Assembly (NCBI GenBank): GCA_964508715.1 | Contig: CAZDUX010000006.1 | Location: forward strand, 62,001-126,000 | Source of the DNA: JAKALX01 sp964508715 | Lineage (GTDB): Bacteria; Chloroflexota; Dehalococcoidia; Tepidiformales; Tepidiformaceae | Direction: 5' to 3' | DNA: 64,000 bases | Shown: in pieces, positions 49,866 through 57,122 of the stretch | How the letters are laid out: every line of letters starts with the position of its first letter | How positions within the stretch are numbered: position 1 is the stretch's first letter | Notes under the pieces: model-generated | Told to the model about the DNA's origin: nothing | The model's database searches: none | The model's input: only the letters and a program-made list of their open reading frames with translations | Program-made: the position numbers and the translations under genes

Positions 49866-50533
49866 GCAGCGGGCTCACGCTCCGGCGTCGTGACCTCATC
49901 CGCACGGCGGCGGCGCTCGCCCTCGCGGGTCTCGCACTGGTGCTGTACGTGGAGTGGTATGGCGGCGCACCGCTCCCGGGCGACCTGAGCGTGACACGAG
50001 AGGTGCAAAGCTGGGGTGGGCTCGAGCGAAACGCGAACGCCATCAACCATGCTGCTGACGCGCTCTGGGTCATCGTCCCCGCGGTGGTGATCCTCGTGGC
50101 ATTCGGGAAGCGCCTGGGTTTGCGAACGGCGAGCACCCCCTCACGGCGCGAGGCGCTCGCCGTGCTCGCGGCCGCCATCGTCCTGCGGCTGGGTAACGGG
50201 CTCCTGAAATCGATCGTTGAGTCGCCCCGCCCGAGCGTGAGCCTCGGCGTCCGGGTCGATGGCGTCTTTCACGGCTACGGCTTTCCGAGCGGGCATGTCT
50301 ACAGCGATACGCTGCTCTACGGCGTCATCGCCGCTATCGCCCCTGCGTGGCTGCCTCGGCCGCTCGTGCTCCCGGCACGCGTCATCTGCCTGGCGATCAT
50401 CGTCCTTGCTGGGCCGGCGCGGATATCCGTTGGCGCCCATTGGCCGAGTGACACGCTCGGAGGCTACCTCCTCGGTGGCGCCGCTGCCTGCCTTGCGCTC
50501 TGGTTTGGGCGTTACGTGGCCCGGCGGCGCTGA
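49862..50533 (+). CDS. PAP2-family lipid phosphatase
   Basis: A 223-residue membrane protein with the three phosphatase motifs: KSIVESPRP, FPSGHVYSD and SVGAHWPSD, around about five hydrophobic segments. The GTG start overlaps the stop of the lipoprotein gene (GTGA), so the two are coupled. PAP2 enzymes dephosphorylate undecaprenyl pyrophosphate or phosphatidic and related lipids at the outer face of the membrane, consistent with the wall-synthesis neighbours. Confidence 0.88.
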   Translation: MSSGLTLRRRDLIRTAAALALAGLALVLYVEWYGGAPLPGDLSVTREVQSWGGLERNANAINHAADALWVIVPAVVILVAFGKRLGLRTASTPSRREALAVLAAAIVLRLGNGLLKSIVESPRPSVSLGVRVDGVFHGYGFPSGHVYSDTLLYGVIAAIAPAWLPRPLVLPARVICLAIIVLAGPARISVGAHWPSDTLGGYLLGGAAACLALWFGRYVARRR

Positions 50534-50568
50534 GCCCGCTCATCACTCGCACTCAGGCCCACACGGTC

Positions 50569-50997
50569 CTACGGGTGGAACCCGGCATCGATGACGCCCT
50601 CGGTCTCAGCGAGCTCCTTCTCCATGCGGGCATGCTGATCGGCGATAGCGTGCTCCATCCGCTCGCGCTGGATGAGCTCTTCCTCATCGGAGAGGAGGCT
50701 GTCAGAGGCATCGGCACGGTGGGGATCGTTGGCGGTCTCGAGCCCGGGAGCAGTGAGGCGGTGCTCATCGACATCATCGCGCGTGATGTTGAGGAGTACC
50801 CGGCCGGCATCGGCCGATGCGATGTGTGCGCAGCTCAGCCAGAAATCGCGGGCCAGCGGTATGTCGAGTTCGAAGTAGCCGCCGCGAACCTGCCTGACGC
50901 GCGCGAACTGCTCACCATCGGAGGAGACGACGGCCGCGCCGCGTGCCGGGGTGAGGACCTCCACCGGCGTACCGGCAGGCTCTTTGATCGTGCTCAT
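50569..50997 (-). CDS. PRC-barrel-like (DUF2171-type) protein with helical tail
   Basis: A 142-residue protein. Residues about 10-85 form a small beta barrel (PVEVLTPARGAAVVSSDGEQ, ARVRQVRGGYFELDI, DFWLSCAHI). The C-terminal 50 residues are a charged helix (EEELIQRERMEHAIADQHAR). A GGAGGAC site precedes the ATG. It is paralogous in its barrel to the next gene at 51080. Confidence 0.65.
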   Translation of the reverse strand: MSTIKEPAGTPVEVLTPARGAAVVSSDGEQFARVRQVRGGYFELDIPLARDFWLSCAHIASADAGRVLLNITRDDVDEHRLTAPGLETANDPHRADASDSLLSDEEELIQRERMEHAIADQHARMEKELAETEGVIDAGFHP

Positions 50998-51079
50998 CTG
51001 CGTCCTCCTCCATAGGGTCTCGTGTCGCTATCGATGATCCCGTTGGCACGGCAGCGCCGCTTCGGCGGCCGCGTACCGG

Positions 51080-51424
51080 TTACCTGATGTGATGGCGTTC
51101 GAGGCTCAACCCCCGGTCCTCGCGTTCGGCGAGGGAGAGTTCGTCTTCCGTTCCGATGAGTGTCGTGGCCTCGTTCAGTCCCTCGGTGTTCAACCAGTGG
51201 GGATTCGCCACACGGCTGCCCTTCAGGTGGTCATGGTCGAAGCGCAGGACGGCGCGTTCGGCGCTGGCGGCATCGACGGATTCGATGGCGAGCCAGAAAT
51301 CAGGGTGCCACGAGACACCAACCCGGAACGCTTCGCCCACAATCTCCGTGACATGACCGACCTCCTTGCCATCGGAGGTGAAGACCGGCGTGCCCTCGAC
51401 CAGACCCCTCGCGGTTCGTTCCAC
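51080..51424 (-). CDS. PRC-barrel-like (DUF2171-type) protein
   Basis: A 114-residue protein resembling the 50569 product: GTPVFTSDGKEVGHVTEIVG, then FRVGVSWHPDFWLAIESVDA and AERAVLRFDHDHLKG. The GTG at 51424 lies 5 bases after AGGAGG, a clear ribosome site. PRC barrels occur in ribosome-assembly and photosynthetic reaction-centre proteins, and this type is of unknown role. Confidence 0.65.
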   Translation of the reverse strand: MERTARGLVEGTPVFTSDGKEVGHVTEIVGEAFRVGVSWHPDFWLAIESVDAASAERAVLRFDHDHLKGSRVANPHWLNTEGLNEATTLIGTEDELSLAEREDRGLSLERHHIR

Positions 51425-51595
51425 GGAAGCCTCCTGTCGGTGTGCTGCCACCGATCGTCGCGCGTGGAGCAGGGAAATGGGTTGCGGCTGAATGGTTGGT
51501 GGTAACAGGGGCGTGGCAGAACGCCATTGAGGGCCCGGATTGCCGGCTGCGGTTAGCGCGGCGCCCTGGCGCAGCCGGAACCGGCAACCGGCCGC

Positions 51596-52486
51596 TCAGC
51601 GAAGCGTCAGCCAGGCCCAATTGATAGCGAGCCCGAGAGCGAGGACCATGCCGAAGCGCATGTGAAGCCGGGCCGTGTCGCGCAGGGCGAGGTTCAGCTT
51701 GCGCGGGTTCGTGCTCGTACGGACGACATCCACGATGGGGCGGATGAGCGGCAGGGTGGCAAGGGCGATGAGACCCGGCCAGGGGATAGCTCCAGCGAGG
51801 GTCGCTGCGACGAGGCTGAGATAGGTGAGTGCAAGGAGGGCGTACATCTCGCGCTGCGCCCACCGTTTGCCCACCATCGTTGCCACGGTGTGCTTGGCGT
51901 GAAGCCGGTCGTGCTCGATGTCGCGCAGGTTGTTTGCCTGGAGGATGGCGGTGACGAGGAAGGCGATGGGCAGCGAGGCAACGAGCGGCTCCCAATCCCA
52001 GCTCTCGGTCTGTACGAAGTAGGCCCCGACGACCATGACCGGGCCCATGAAGACGAAGACGGTCGCTTCGCCCAGCCCCAGGTAGGCCAGGTGAACGGGT
52101 GCGCCGGTATAGAGAAACCCGGCGAGGACGCTGGCGAGTCCAAGGTAGAGGAGTTCCCAGCTCGTGGTGGCGCAGAGGATGAGGCCGATCGCAGCCCCGG
52201 CCACGAACGCCACAATCCCTCCTGTGAGCACCTGTCGCGGGGTAAGGTCACCGCGCTGGATGGCGCCGCCGACACCCAGCGAGTCCGGCCCGTCGGCACC
52301 CTTCACGTGATCGTAGTAGTCGTTCACGAGGTTCGTGCCGGCGTGGATGAGCACCGAACCCATCAGTGCGAGGAGCGCGACCCACCACGAGAAGTGGCCG
52401 GGGGCCGCGAGGAGCGTGCCGACGACGACCGGAACGATAGACGCCGTGAAGGAGAACGGGCGGGAAGCTCTGAACCAGGTCCTCAT
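51596..52486 (-). CDS. menA: 1,4-dihydroxy-2-naphthoate polyprenyltransferase (UbiA family)
   Basis: A 296-residue membrane enzyme of about eight or nine hydrophobic segments. The first Asp-rich motif is NLVNDYYDHVKGAD near residue 52, and the second is NNLRDIEHDRLHAKHT near 190. The RPFSFTASIVPVVVGTLLA start and the spacing fit MenA rather than UbiA or heme A farnesyltransferase. It prenylates dihydroxynaphthoate for menaquinone, so the organism probably respires with menaquinone. No other men genes are in the window. Confidence 0.88.
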   Translation of the reverse strand: MRTWFRASRPFSFTASIVPVVVGTLLAAPGHFSWWVALLALMGSVLIHAGTNLVNDYYDHVKGADGPDSLGVGGAIQRGDLTPRQVLTGGIVAFVAGAAIGLILCATTSWELLYLGLASVLAGFLYTGAPVHLAYLGLGEATVFVFMGPVMVVGAYFVQTESWDWEPLVASLPIAFLVTAILQANNLRDIEHDRLHAKHTVATMVGKRWAQREMYALLALTYLSLVAATLAGAIPWPGLIALATLPLIRPIVDVVRTSTNPRKLNLALRDTARLHMRFGMVLALGLAINWAWLTLR

Positions 52487-52495
52487 GAGGGGAGG

Positions 52496-52527
52496 ATTGT
52501 CGATTGCCGCCAGCCCATTGTCGATTG
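52496..52527. repeat. Short direct repeat upstream of menA
   Basis: ATTGTCGATTG occurs twice, at 52496-52506 and 52517-52527, with a 21-base period. It lies in the menA promoter region. Confidence 0.45.
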
Positions 52528-52576
52528 TGCTCGGCGCGCGGTACCCGGGTGACCGGGCTGCATGTGGCAGTCCCCA

Positions 52577-53128
52577 TCAGGGGATGACGGTGAACTTCCA
52601 GGCGACGGTCTGGCGGGTTGATGCCTGCGGGTTGCGCGGGTCCTGGACAACCACCGCCGCGCTGTGGACGCCGGGGGTGAAGCCTTCGACCGGGGCATAG
52701 CAGATCCGGCCATCCTTGGGGTTCACGGTGGTCGTGGCGATGAGGACGAGCTTCTGCGTTACCTCGTCGGCGTCGTAGGCGACGCGGAACCACTGGAAGT
52801 TCTCGGGGAGGCCATCGAAGTTGACCGTCACGCAGAGGCCATGGGGATTATTGGGGTCGGGCGAGCGGGTGCTTGCCTGCTTCACCTGTGCTCCGTGTGC
52901 CGGGGTGATAGCGGTGATATTGCCGCCGAGCGCGGGAGCCGGGCCGAGTGCATCCGGGTCGGGAGTCGGGCTGGGTGTGGGCGTCTCGTTCGAGGCGGCT
53001 GCCGAGGGTGTTTGCGAGGCGATCTTGCCGGCGTTCGCCACCGTGCTCGACTTGTCGCTGCAGGCGACGAAGGCAAGCGCGGCGAGCAGCACGGGCAGGG
53101 CGGCTACGAAGAGGGCACGGGTTCGCAT
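52577..53128 (-). CDS. Lipoprotein of unknown function
   Basis: A 183-residue protein with a lipoprotein signal (LAALAFVAC, Cys23) and a Ser/Thr/Pro spacer (PTPSPTPDPDA). A single beta-sandwich-like domain follows (about residues 65-183), with VTVNFDGLPENFQWFRVAYD, CYAPVEGFTPGVHSAAVVV and TVAWKFTVIP. This pattern recalls Ig-like or fibronectin-like domains that bind surfaces. Two Cys could form a disulfide. An upstream in-frame ATG at 53149 is possible. Confidence 0.65.
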   Translation of the reverse strand: MRTRALFVAALPVLLAALAFVACSDKSSTVANAGKIASQTPSAAASNETPTPSPTPDPDALGPAPALGGNITAITPAHGAQVKQASTRSPDPNNPHGLCVTVNFDGLPENFQWFRVAYDADEVTQKLVLIATTTVNPKDGRICYAPVEGFTPGVHSAAVVVQDPRNPQASTRQTVAWKFTVIP

Positions 53129-53243
53129 GGCTTCGTTCGAAGGTAGCATCGGGCCCCTGTGCGAACCAGCGACACCCGAACCTTCGCTTTACGCCTCGAG
53201 TGGGGCAGCGTGACCTCCATCTTCTTGTCGTGGAGGCGAGGAA

Positions 53244-53606
53244 TTGGATGACGAACCGATGGCGGGCAGCGATGACATGCCCGGGGCCCAAGAACCCGAG
53301 GCCGGGGATGAGGTGGCCGAGCTGCGAGCCGAGCTCGCGCTGCGCGCCACCGCTCACCGGCTCGCGCTCGAACGGCTGCGTGCGGCACTCCTTGCCAGCG
53401 ACCTGGCGGTTGCGCCCGAACTGGTGACCGGTGAGAGCGTGGAAGCGATCGAGACGAGCTTCGCCGTTGCGAAAGCCATGGCCGGCCGTATCCGTGAAGC
53501 GGTCAGGCTCGAACAGGCGGCGGCTATCCCTGGCGGAGCCGTGCACCGCGCGCCAGCGGCCGCGATGACCGCGATCGAGAAGATCCGCGCCGGCCTGGCA
53601 GGGTAG
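53244..53606 (+). CDS. Helical hypothetical protein (phage-scaffold-like composition)
   Basis: A 120-residue acidic protein that is mostly coiled coil (EVAELRAELALRATAHRLAL), followed by VTGESVEAIETSFAVAKAMA and a short AAMTAIEKIRAGLAG tail. Similar small proteins sit next to capsid genes in some phages, but no capsid gene is near. The TTG start follows GGAGGCGAGG; an ATG at 53259 is the alternative. Confidence 0.5.
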   Translation: MDDEPMAGSDDMPGAQEPEAGDEVAELRAELALRATAHRLALERLRAALLASDLAVAPELVTGESVEAIETSFAVAKAMAGRIREAVRLEQAAAIPGGAVHRAPAAAMTAIEKIRAGLAG

Positions 53607-53738
53607 GCACGGCCGGGATACGGGGGACACGGGAGGGGCTGCAGCGGTGTGGTGTGGCTGATCGCGGTGGTGGCGGGCGGCGCCGATGGGAGGTGATCGC
53701 ACCATCGCGCCTATCGTTGGGCCAGCGTTTCAGTGCCC

Positions 53739-53760
53739 TTCCGTGAACTCCGTGTCCGGG
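53739..53760. repeat. Intergenic 22-base element, copy 2
   Basis: This copy matches the element at 41306-41327 except for two bases. It lies about 25 bases before the pyrG -35 box, so a regulatory role here is possible. Confidence 0.45.
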
Positions 53761-53784
53761 TGGCCGGTTCGGTACAAATGTTCG

Positions 53785-53814
53785 TTGACAGTGGCGGAAA
53801 GCGACTCGTAGCAT
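53785..53814 (+). promoter_or_regulatory. pyrG promoter
   Basis: TTGACA (53785-53790) and TAGCAT (53809-53814) with an 18-base spacer. The predicted start near 53821 leaves a leader of about 22 bases that includes the GGGGGAG ribosome site. Confidence 0.65.
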
Positions 53815-53842
53815 CGGAAGAACACAGTGCGCGCGGGGGAGC

Positions 53843-55471
53843 ATGCCAAAGTTCATCTTTGTTACTGGTGGCGTGGTCTCCTCGGTTGGCAAAGGCATCA
53901 CGACCGCCAGCCTCGGCCGAATCCTCAAATCCCGCGGCGTTTCCGTCTCCATCCAGAAGCTCGACCCGTACCTCAACGTCGACCCGGGGACGATGTCTCC
54001 CTATCAGCATGGGGAGGTTTTCGTGACCAGCGACGGGGCCGAGACGGACCTCGACCTCGGCCACTATGAGCGCTTCATCGACCAGGACCTCACGGCAGCT
54101 TCGTCGGTCACAAGCGGCCAGATCTACCGCTCGGTGCTCGAGCGTGAACGGCGCGGCGACTACCTTGGCGGCACCATCCAGCAGGTTCCCCACCTGACGA
54201 ACGAGATCAAGTCGCGCATCTACGGCGTGGCGGAGCAGTCGCAGTGCGAGGTCCTCATCTGCGAAGTCGGCGGTACGGTTGGCGACATCGAGGGGGAGAC
54301 GTTCATCGAGGCGATTCGCCAGATCCGCCATGAGCAGCCGCGCGACAATTGCCTGAGCGTGCACGTCACGTTCCTCCCGTGGGTGGGCGCCACGGGCGAG
54401 CTGAAGACAAAGCCCACCCAGCACTCGGTGCAGGCGCTGCGCTCGAAGGGCATCCAGCCCGACGTGATCATCCTTCGCAGCGATCACCCGGTACCGCGCG
54501 AGATTACCGAAAAGGCAGCCCTGTTCTGTGACGTCGACCCCCGGGCCGTCATTCCCATGGAGACTGCCCAGACCATCTACGAAGTGCCGATCACCCTCGA
54601 AGAGCGTGGCCTGGGCGATTTCGTGATCGAGCGCTTTGGATTCGCGGGCGCGCGCGACCTGAGCGAGTGGCGGGAGATGGTGCATCGCCTGAAGAACCCA
54701 ACGGGCGCCATCGAAGTCGCCGTGGTTGGCAAATATGTCGAACTCCACGATGCCTACCTTTCGGTGAAGGAATCGCTCGCTCATGCGGGGATCGCGAACG
54801 GTGTGGATGTTGACGTTCGCTGGGTGCACGCCGAGGACCTGGAGGTGCGCGCGGCGGCCGAGGTGCTGGCCGGCGTCCAGGGGATCATCGTCCCGGGGGG
54901 CTTCGGCGAACGCGGCTGGGAAGGCAAGATCAGGGCGGCCGAATACGCGCGCACGCACGAGGTCCCCTACCTGGGGCTCTGCCTGGGGATGCAGGTAATG
55001 GTGACGGAGTTCGCGCGGAACGTTTGTGGCATGGAAGGCGCGAATACGACCGAGATCGACCCCGAATCGCCCTATCCCGTGATCTCGCTCCTCGAGGAGC
55101 AGACTGGCGTGGTGAATAAGGGTGGCACCATGCGGCTGGGCGCCTATCCCTGCAAGCTCATCCCCGGGTCACTCGCAGCGAAGGCGTACGGCGACGGGCT
55201 GGTGAGCGAGCGGCACCGGCATCGCTGGGAGTTCAACAACGCTTTCAAGGATGAACTCGTGGCGCATGGGCTTCGCGTGAGCGGGACTTCGCCCGATGGC
55301 TCGCTGGTGGAGATCAGCGAGATAGCCGCGCATCCGTTCATGCTCGGCACGCAGTTCCACCCCGAGTTGCGCAGCCGCCCGAACCGCCCGCATCCGCTAT
55401 TCCGTGATTTTGTGGCTGTGGCACGTACCTACGCTGGCGGCCCCGCTCCTGCCGTCGCGGTGCGCGTATAG
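53843..55471 (+). CDS. pyrG: CTP synthase
   Basis: A 542-residue enzyme that aminates UTP to CTP with glutamine. The synthase domain starts MPKFIFVTGGVVSSVGKG, followed by KLDPYLNVDPGTMSPYQHGE. The glutaminase domain has PGGFGERGWEGK, the Cys nucleophile in LGLCLGMQ and the His-Glu pair in GTQFHPE. Length and order are normal. The short leader has no obvious attenuator of the reiterative-initiation type, in contrast to some Gram-positive pyrG genes. Confidence 0.97.
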   Translation: MPKFIFVTGGVVSSVGKGITTASLGRILKSRGVSVSIQKLDPYLNVDPGTMSPYQHGEVFVTSDGAETDLDLGHYERFIDQDLTAASSVTSGQIYRSVLERERRGDYLGGTIQQVPHLTNEIKSRIYGVAEQSQCEVLICEVGGTVGDIEGETFIEAIRQIRHEQPRDNCLSVHVTFLPWVGATGELKTKPTQHSVQALRSKGIQPDVIILRSDHPVPREITEKAALFCDVDPRAVIPMETAQTIYEVPITLEERGLGDFVIERFGFAGARDLSEWREMVHRLKNPTGAIEVAVVGKYVELHDAYLSVKESLAHAGIANGVDVDVRWVHAEDLEVRAAAEVLAGVQGIIVPGGFGERGWEGKIRAAEYARTHEVPYLGLCLGMQVMVTEFARNVCGMEGANTTEIDPESPYPVISLLEEQTGVVNKGGTMRLGAYPCKLIPGSLAAKAYGDGLVSERHRHRWEFNNAFKDELVAHGLRVSGTSPDGSLVEISEIAAHPFMLGTQFHPELRSRPNRPHPLFRDFVAVARTYAGGPAPAVAVRV

Positions 55472-55498
55472 GAGCCTTGGTCGCGGCGAGCGTGTGCG

Positions 55499-55759
55499 CT
55501 ACCGCGAGACGGGAGCGGTGACTGCGCCGCCCTGGATGCTGACGAGGAACTCCAGCCGGTCGTTTTCGCTGAGCAGTGTCTCCATCCCTGCCTGGGCATC
55601 ATTGACCACTGCCATCACGAACTCCGCATCGGTCTCGCTGAAGCCTTCGGCGAGGAAGACATCGTGCGGTGTGAGGCCAGCGTGCCAGGCTACCTCGGTC
55701 TGGTCCTTCTTCGACCTGGTCCGTTTGACGAGCGTTGGGAACCACTTCACCTGGATCAT
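55499..55759 (-). CDS. Ubiquitin-like (MoaD/ThiS-type) small protein with residues after the GG
   Basis: An 86-residue beta-grasp-like protein: MIQVKWFPTLVKRT, a long helix (EGFSETDAEFVMAVVNDAQ), then NDRLEFLVSIQGG. Sulfur carriers of the MoaD/ThiS type end at Gly-Gly; here AVTAPVSR follows, so either a protease trims it or it is not a carrier. The ATG at 55759 has a TACGCT box 7 bases upstream, fitting a leaderless mRNA and arguing against the longer frame to 55864. It converges on pyrG. Confidence 0.65.
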   Translation of the reverse strand: MIQVKWFPTLVKRTRSKKDQTEVAWHAGLTPHDVFLAEGFSETDAEFVMAVVNDAQAGMETLLSENDRLEFLVSIQGGAVTAPVSR

Positions 55760-55766
55760 GGATGGA

Positions 55767-55772
55767 AGCGTA
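55767..55772 (-). promoter_or_regulatory. -10 box of the ubiquitin-like gene (leaderless spacing)
   Basis: TACGCT on the minus strand, 7 bases before the ATG at 55759. Confidence 0.4.
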
Positions 55773-55864
55773 CGCGAGGGAAGGTGATTGGGCGATGGCG
55801 ATGACACTACTCCTACCGCTACCGTTGCTGCGGGATCGACAGGAGGGCTCTGCGGATCCGGCAC

Positions 55865-56357
55865 CGGCGCTATTCCCGCAGGTGGGCAGGCGGTGTACCT
55901 GCTGGTTGTGCGGTCAACATCATCGCCATCGTGCTTACATAGTACGAAGTAACAGGTACTAGCGTAGACCTATGGTGGCGATCTCGAGGGTCATAAGCTA
56001 CCCGATTGCCTCCATGATAGCGATCCACCACAGGTACGAAGGACAAGTATCGTAAGACGAGCCATGAGGCGTCTGCCGCCCTGGTGGAGATGGCAGTGGA
56101 GCCGCTTCTATGTGGCTATTTGGAGCATGAATTACTTGCAACTCGTGCTGGTGAGAGATGTGGGCCCAACGGTACGTCCAGTCTTCGACGAATGGCCGCT
56201 ATACCACCCCGGGTCGCGCCGTAGTGTTTCTTGTATCGAGATTGATGGGAGAGGGGACATCAGCACCGAACACACCACCGACAGGCCATTCGGCCAGCGA
56301 TAGCGAAAACAGGACTAGAGGGGCCCATGAGGCCCGGGAAGAAAAAGGGAGATCACA
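55865..56357. other. Gene-free, lower-G+C stretch with inverted repeats
   Basis: Nearly 500 bases with visibly lower G+C than the rest and no convincing gene. TAGTAC/GTACTA (55940-55945 and 55956-55961) form a small stem. CCTATGGTGG (55969-55978) pairs with CCACCACAGG (56025-56034) with one mismatch. GTACGAAG occurs twice (55942-55949 and 56034-56041). A 79-codon plus-strand frame (56064-56303, Trp-rich) has no ribosome site. It could be a long structured leader for the gene at 56358, a separate RNA or decayed sequence. Confidence 0.5.
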
Positions 56358-57035
56358 GTGAAACGACGGACCCTCGATATCATCTTTGCAGGTGGCGGCA
56401 TCGTCCTCGCGGCCGTCATGGTCGTCCTCGGCCTCGTCCTTGCCGACCAGCAGGCGTTCGCGAAGGACTACGTGAAGGAGCAGCTGGGCGAACAGAAGAT
56501 CGTCTTCACCGACGCCAACAAGCTGACCGACGAAGAGAAGAACTGGAAGCCTGGCTCAAAGTGCCTGGTCGAGTACGCCGGCAAGCAGATGGAGACCGGC
56601 AAGATGGCCGAGTGCTACGCCAACTTCTACATCGCGCTGCACATGCATGAGTCGGCAAAGGCCGCTGGCTTCGATGGCGAGACCTATGCCACGCTCGGTG
56701 GTATCCGCACCGACCTCGCTGCCCAGGTGAAGGCCGCCAAGGACAAGGGCGACACCGCTGCTGCCGATGCTGCCCAGAAGAAGCTCGATTCCGCGACCTC
56801 GCTGCGCGGCACCCTGCAGACTGGCGAAACGCTCCGCGGCCTGCTGCTGACCAGCTACGGGTTCAGCATCTTCGGCGACAAGGCGCAGCTCGCGGCCGAC
56901 ATCCTTTACATCCTCGCAGGTATCATGTTCATCCTCTCCATCGCTGGCTTCGTCCATGCCTACATGGCCCGCGATGCGAAGGTTGGCATCATCCAGACAG
57001 GTCCAGGCGGGACGGTCTCGAAGCCCGCAAATTAG
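56358..57035 (+). CDS. Two-TM membrane protein of unknown function
   Basis: A 225-residue protein. One hydrophobic segment lies near the N-terminus (IIFAGGGIVLAAVMVVLGLVL) and another near residues 185-208 (ILYILAGIMFILSIAGFVHAYM). The domain between them, about 150 residues, is Lys/Ala/Asp-rich and helical (LAAQVKAAKDKGDTAAADAA), has two Cys (SKCLVEY, MAECYAN) and should lie outside the membrane. Codon choice leans to AAG, GAC and CTG with fewer rare codons than its neighbours, which often marks high expression. The GTG start follows GGGAG. A strong terminator follows. No family is recognised. Confidence 0.75.
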   Translation: MKRRTLDIIFAGGGIVLAAVMVVLGLVLADQQAFAKDYVKEQLGEQKIVFTDANKLTDEEKNWKPGSKCLVEYAGKQMETGKMAECYANFYIALHMHESAKAAGFDGETYATLGGIRTDLAAQVKAAKDKGDTAAADAAQKKLDSATSLRGTLQTGETLRGLLLTSYGFSIFGDKAQLAADILYILAGIMFILSIAGFVHAYMARDAKVGIIQTGPGGTVSKPAN

Positions 57036-57055
57036 CCCTTCCATCGAGGCAAATG

Positions 57056-57083
57056 AAAAGGCCGGTGATCTCACCGGCCTTTT
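57056..57083 (+). terminator. Intrinsic terminator with T tract
   Basis: AAAAGGCCGGTGA and TCACCGGCCTTTT form a near-perfect hairpin, followed by CGTTT, 20 bases after the stop at 57035. Its A/T flanks make it work for the convergent gene as well. Confidence 0.88.
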
Positions 57084-57122
57084 CGTTTGGGTTCGTGAAT
57101 GGCATGCGGGCGTGAGGTGGGG

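Noticed and set aside
56064..56303. 79-codon Trp-rich frame in the low-G+C intergenic region
   Set aside because: No ribosome site, no -10 box at the right distance and no recognisable fold.
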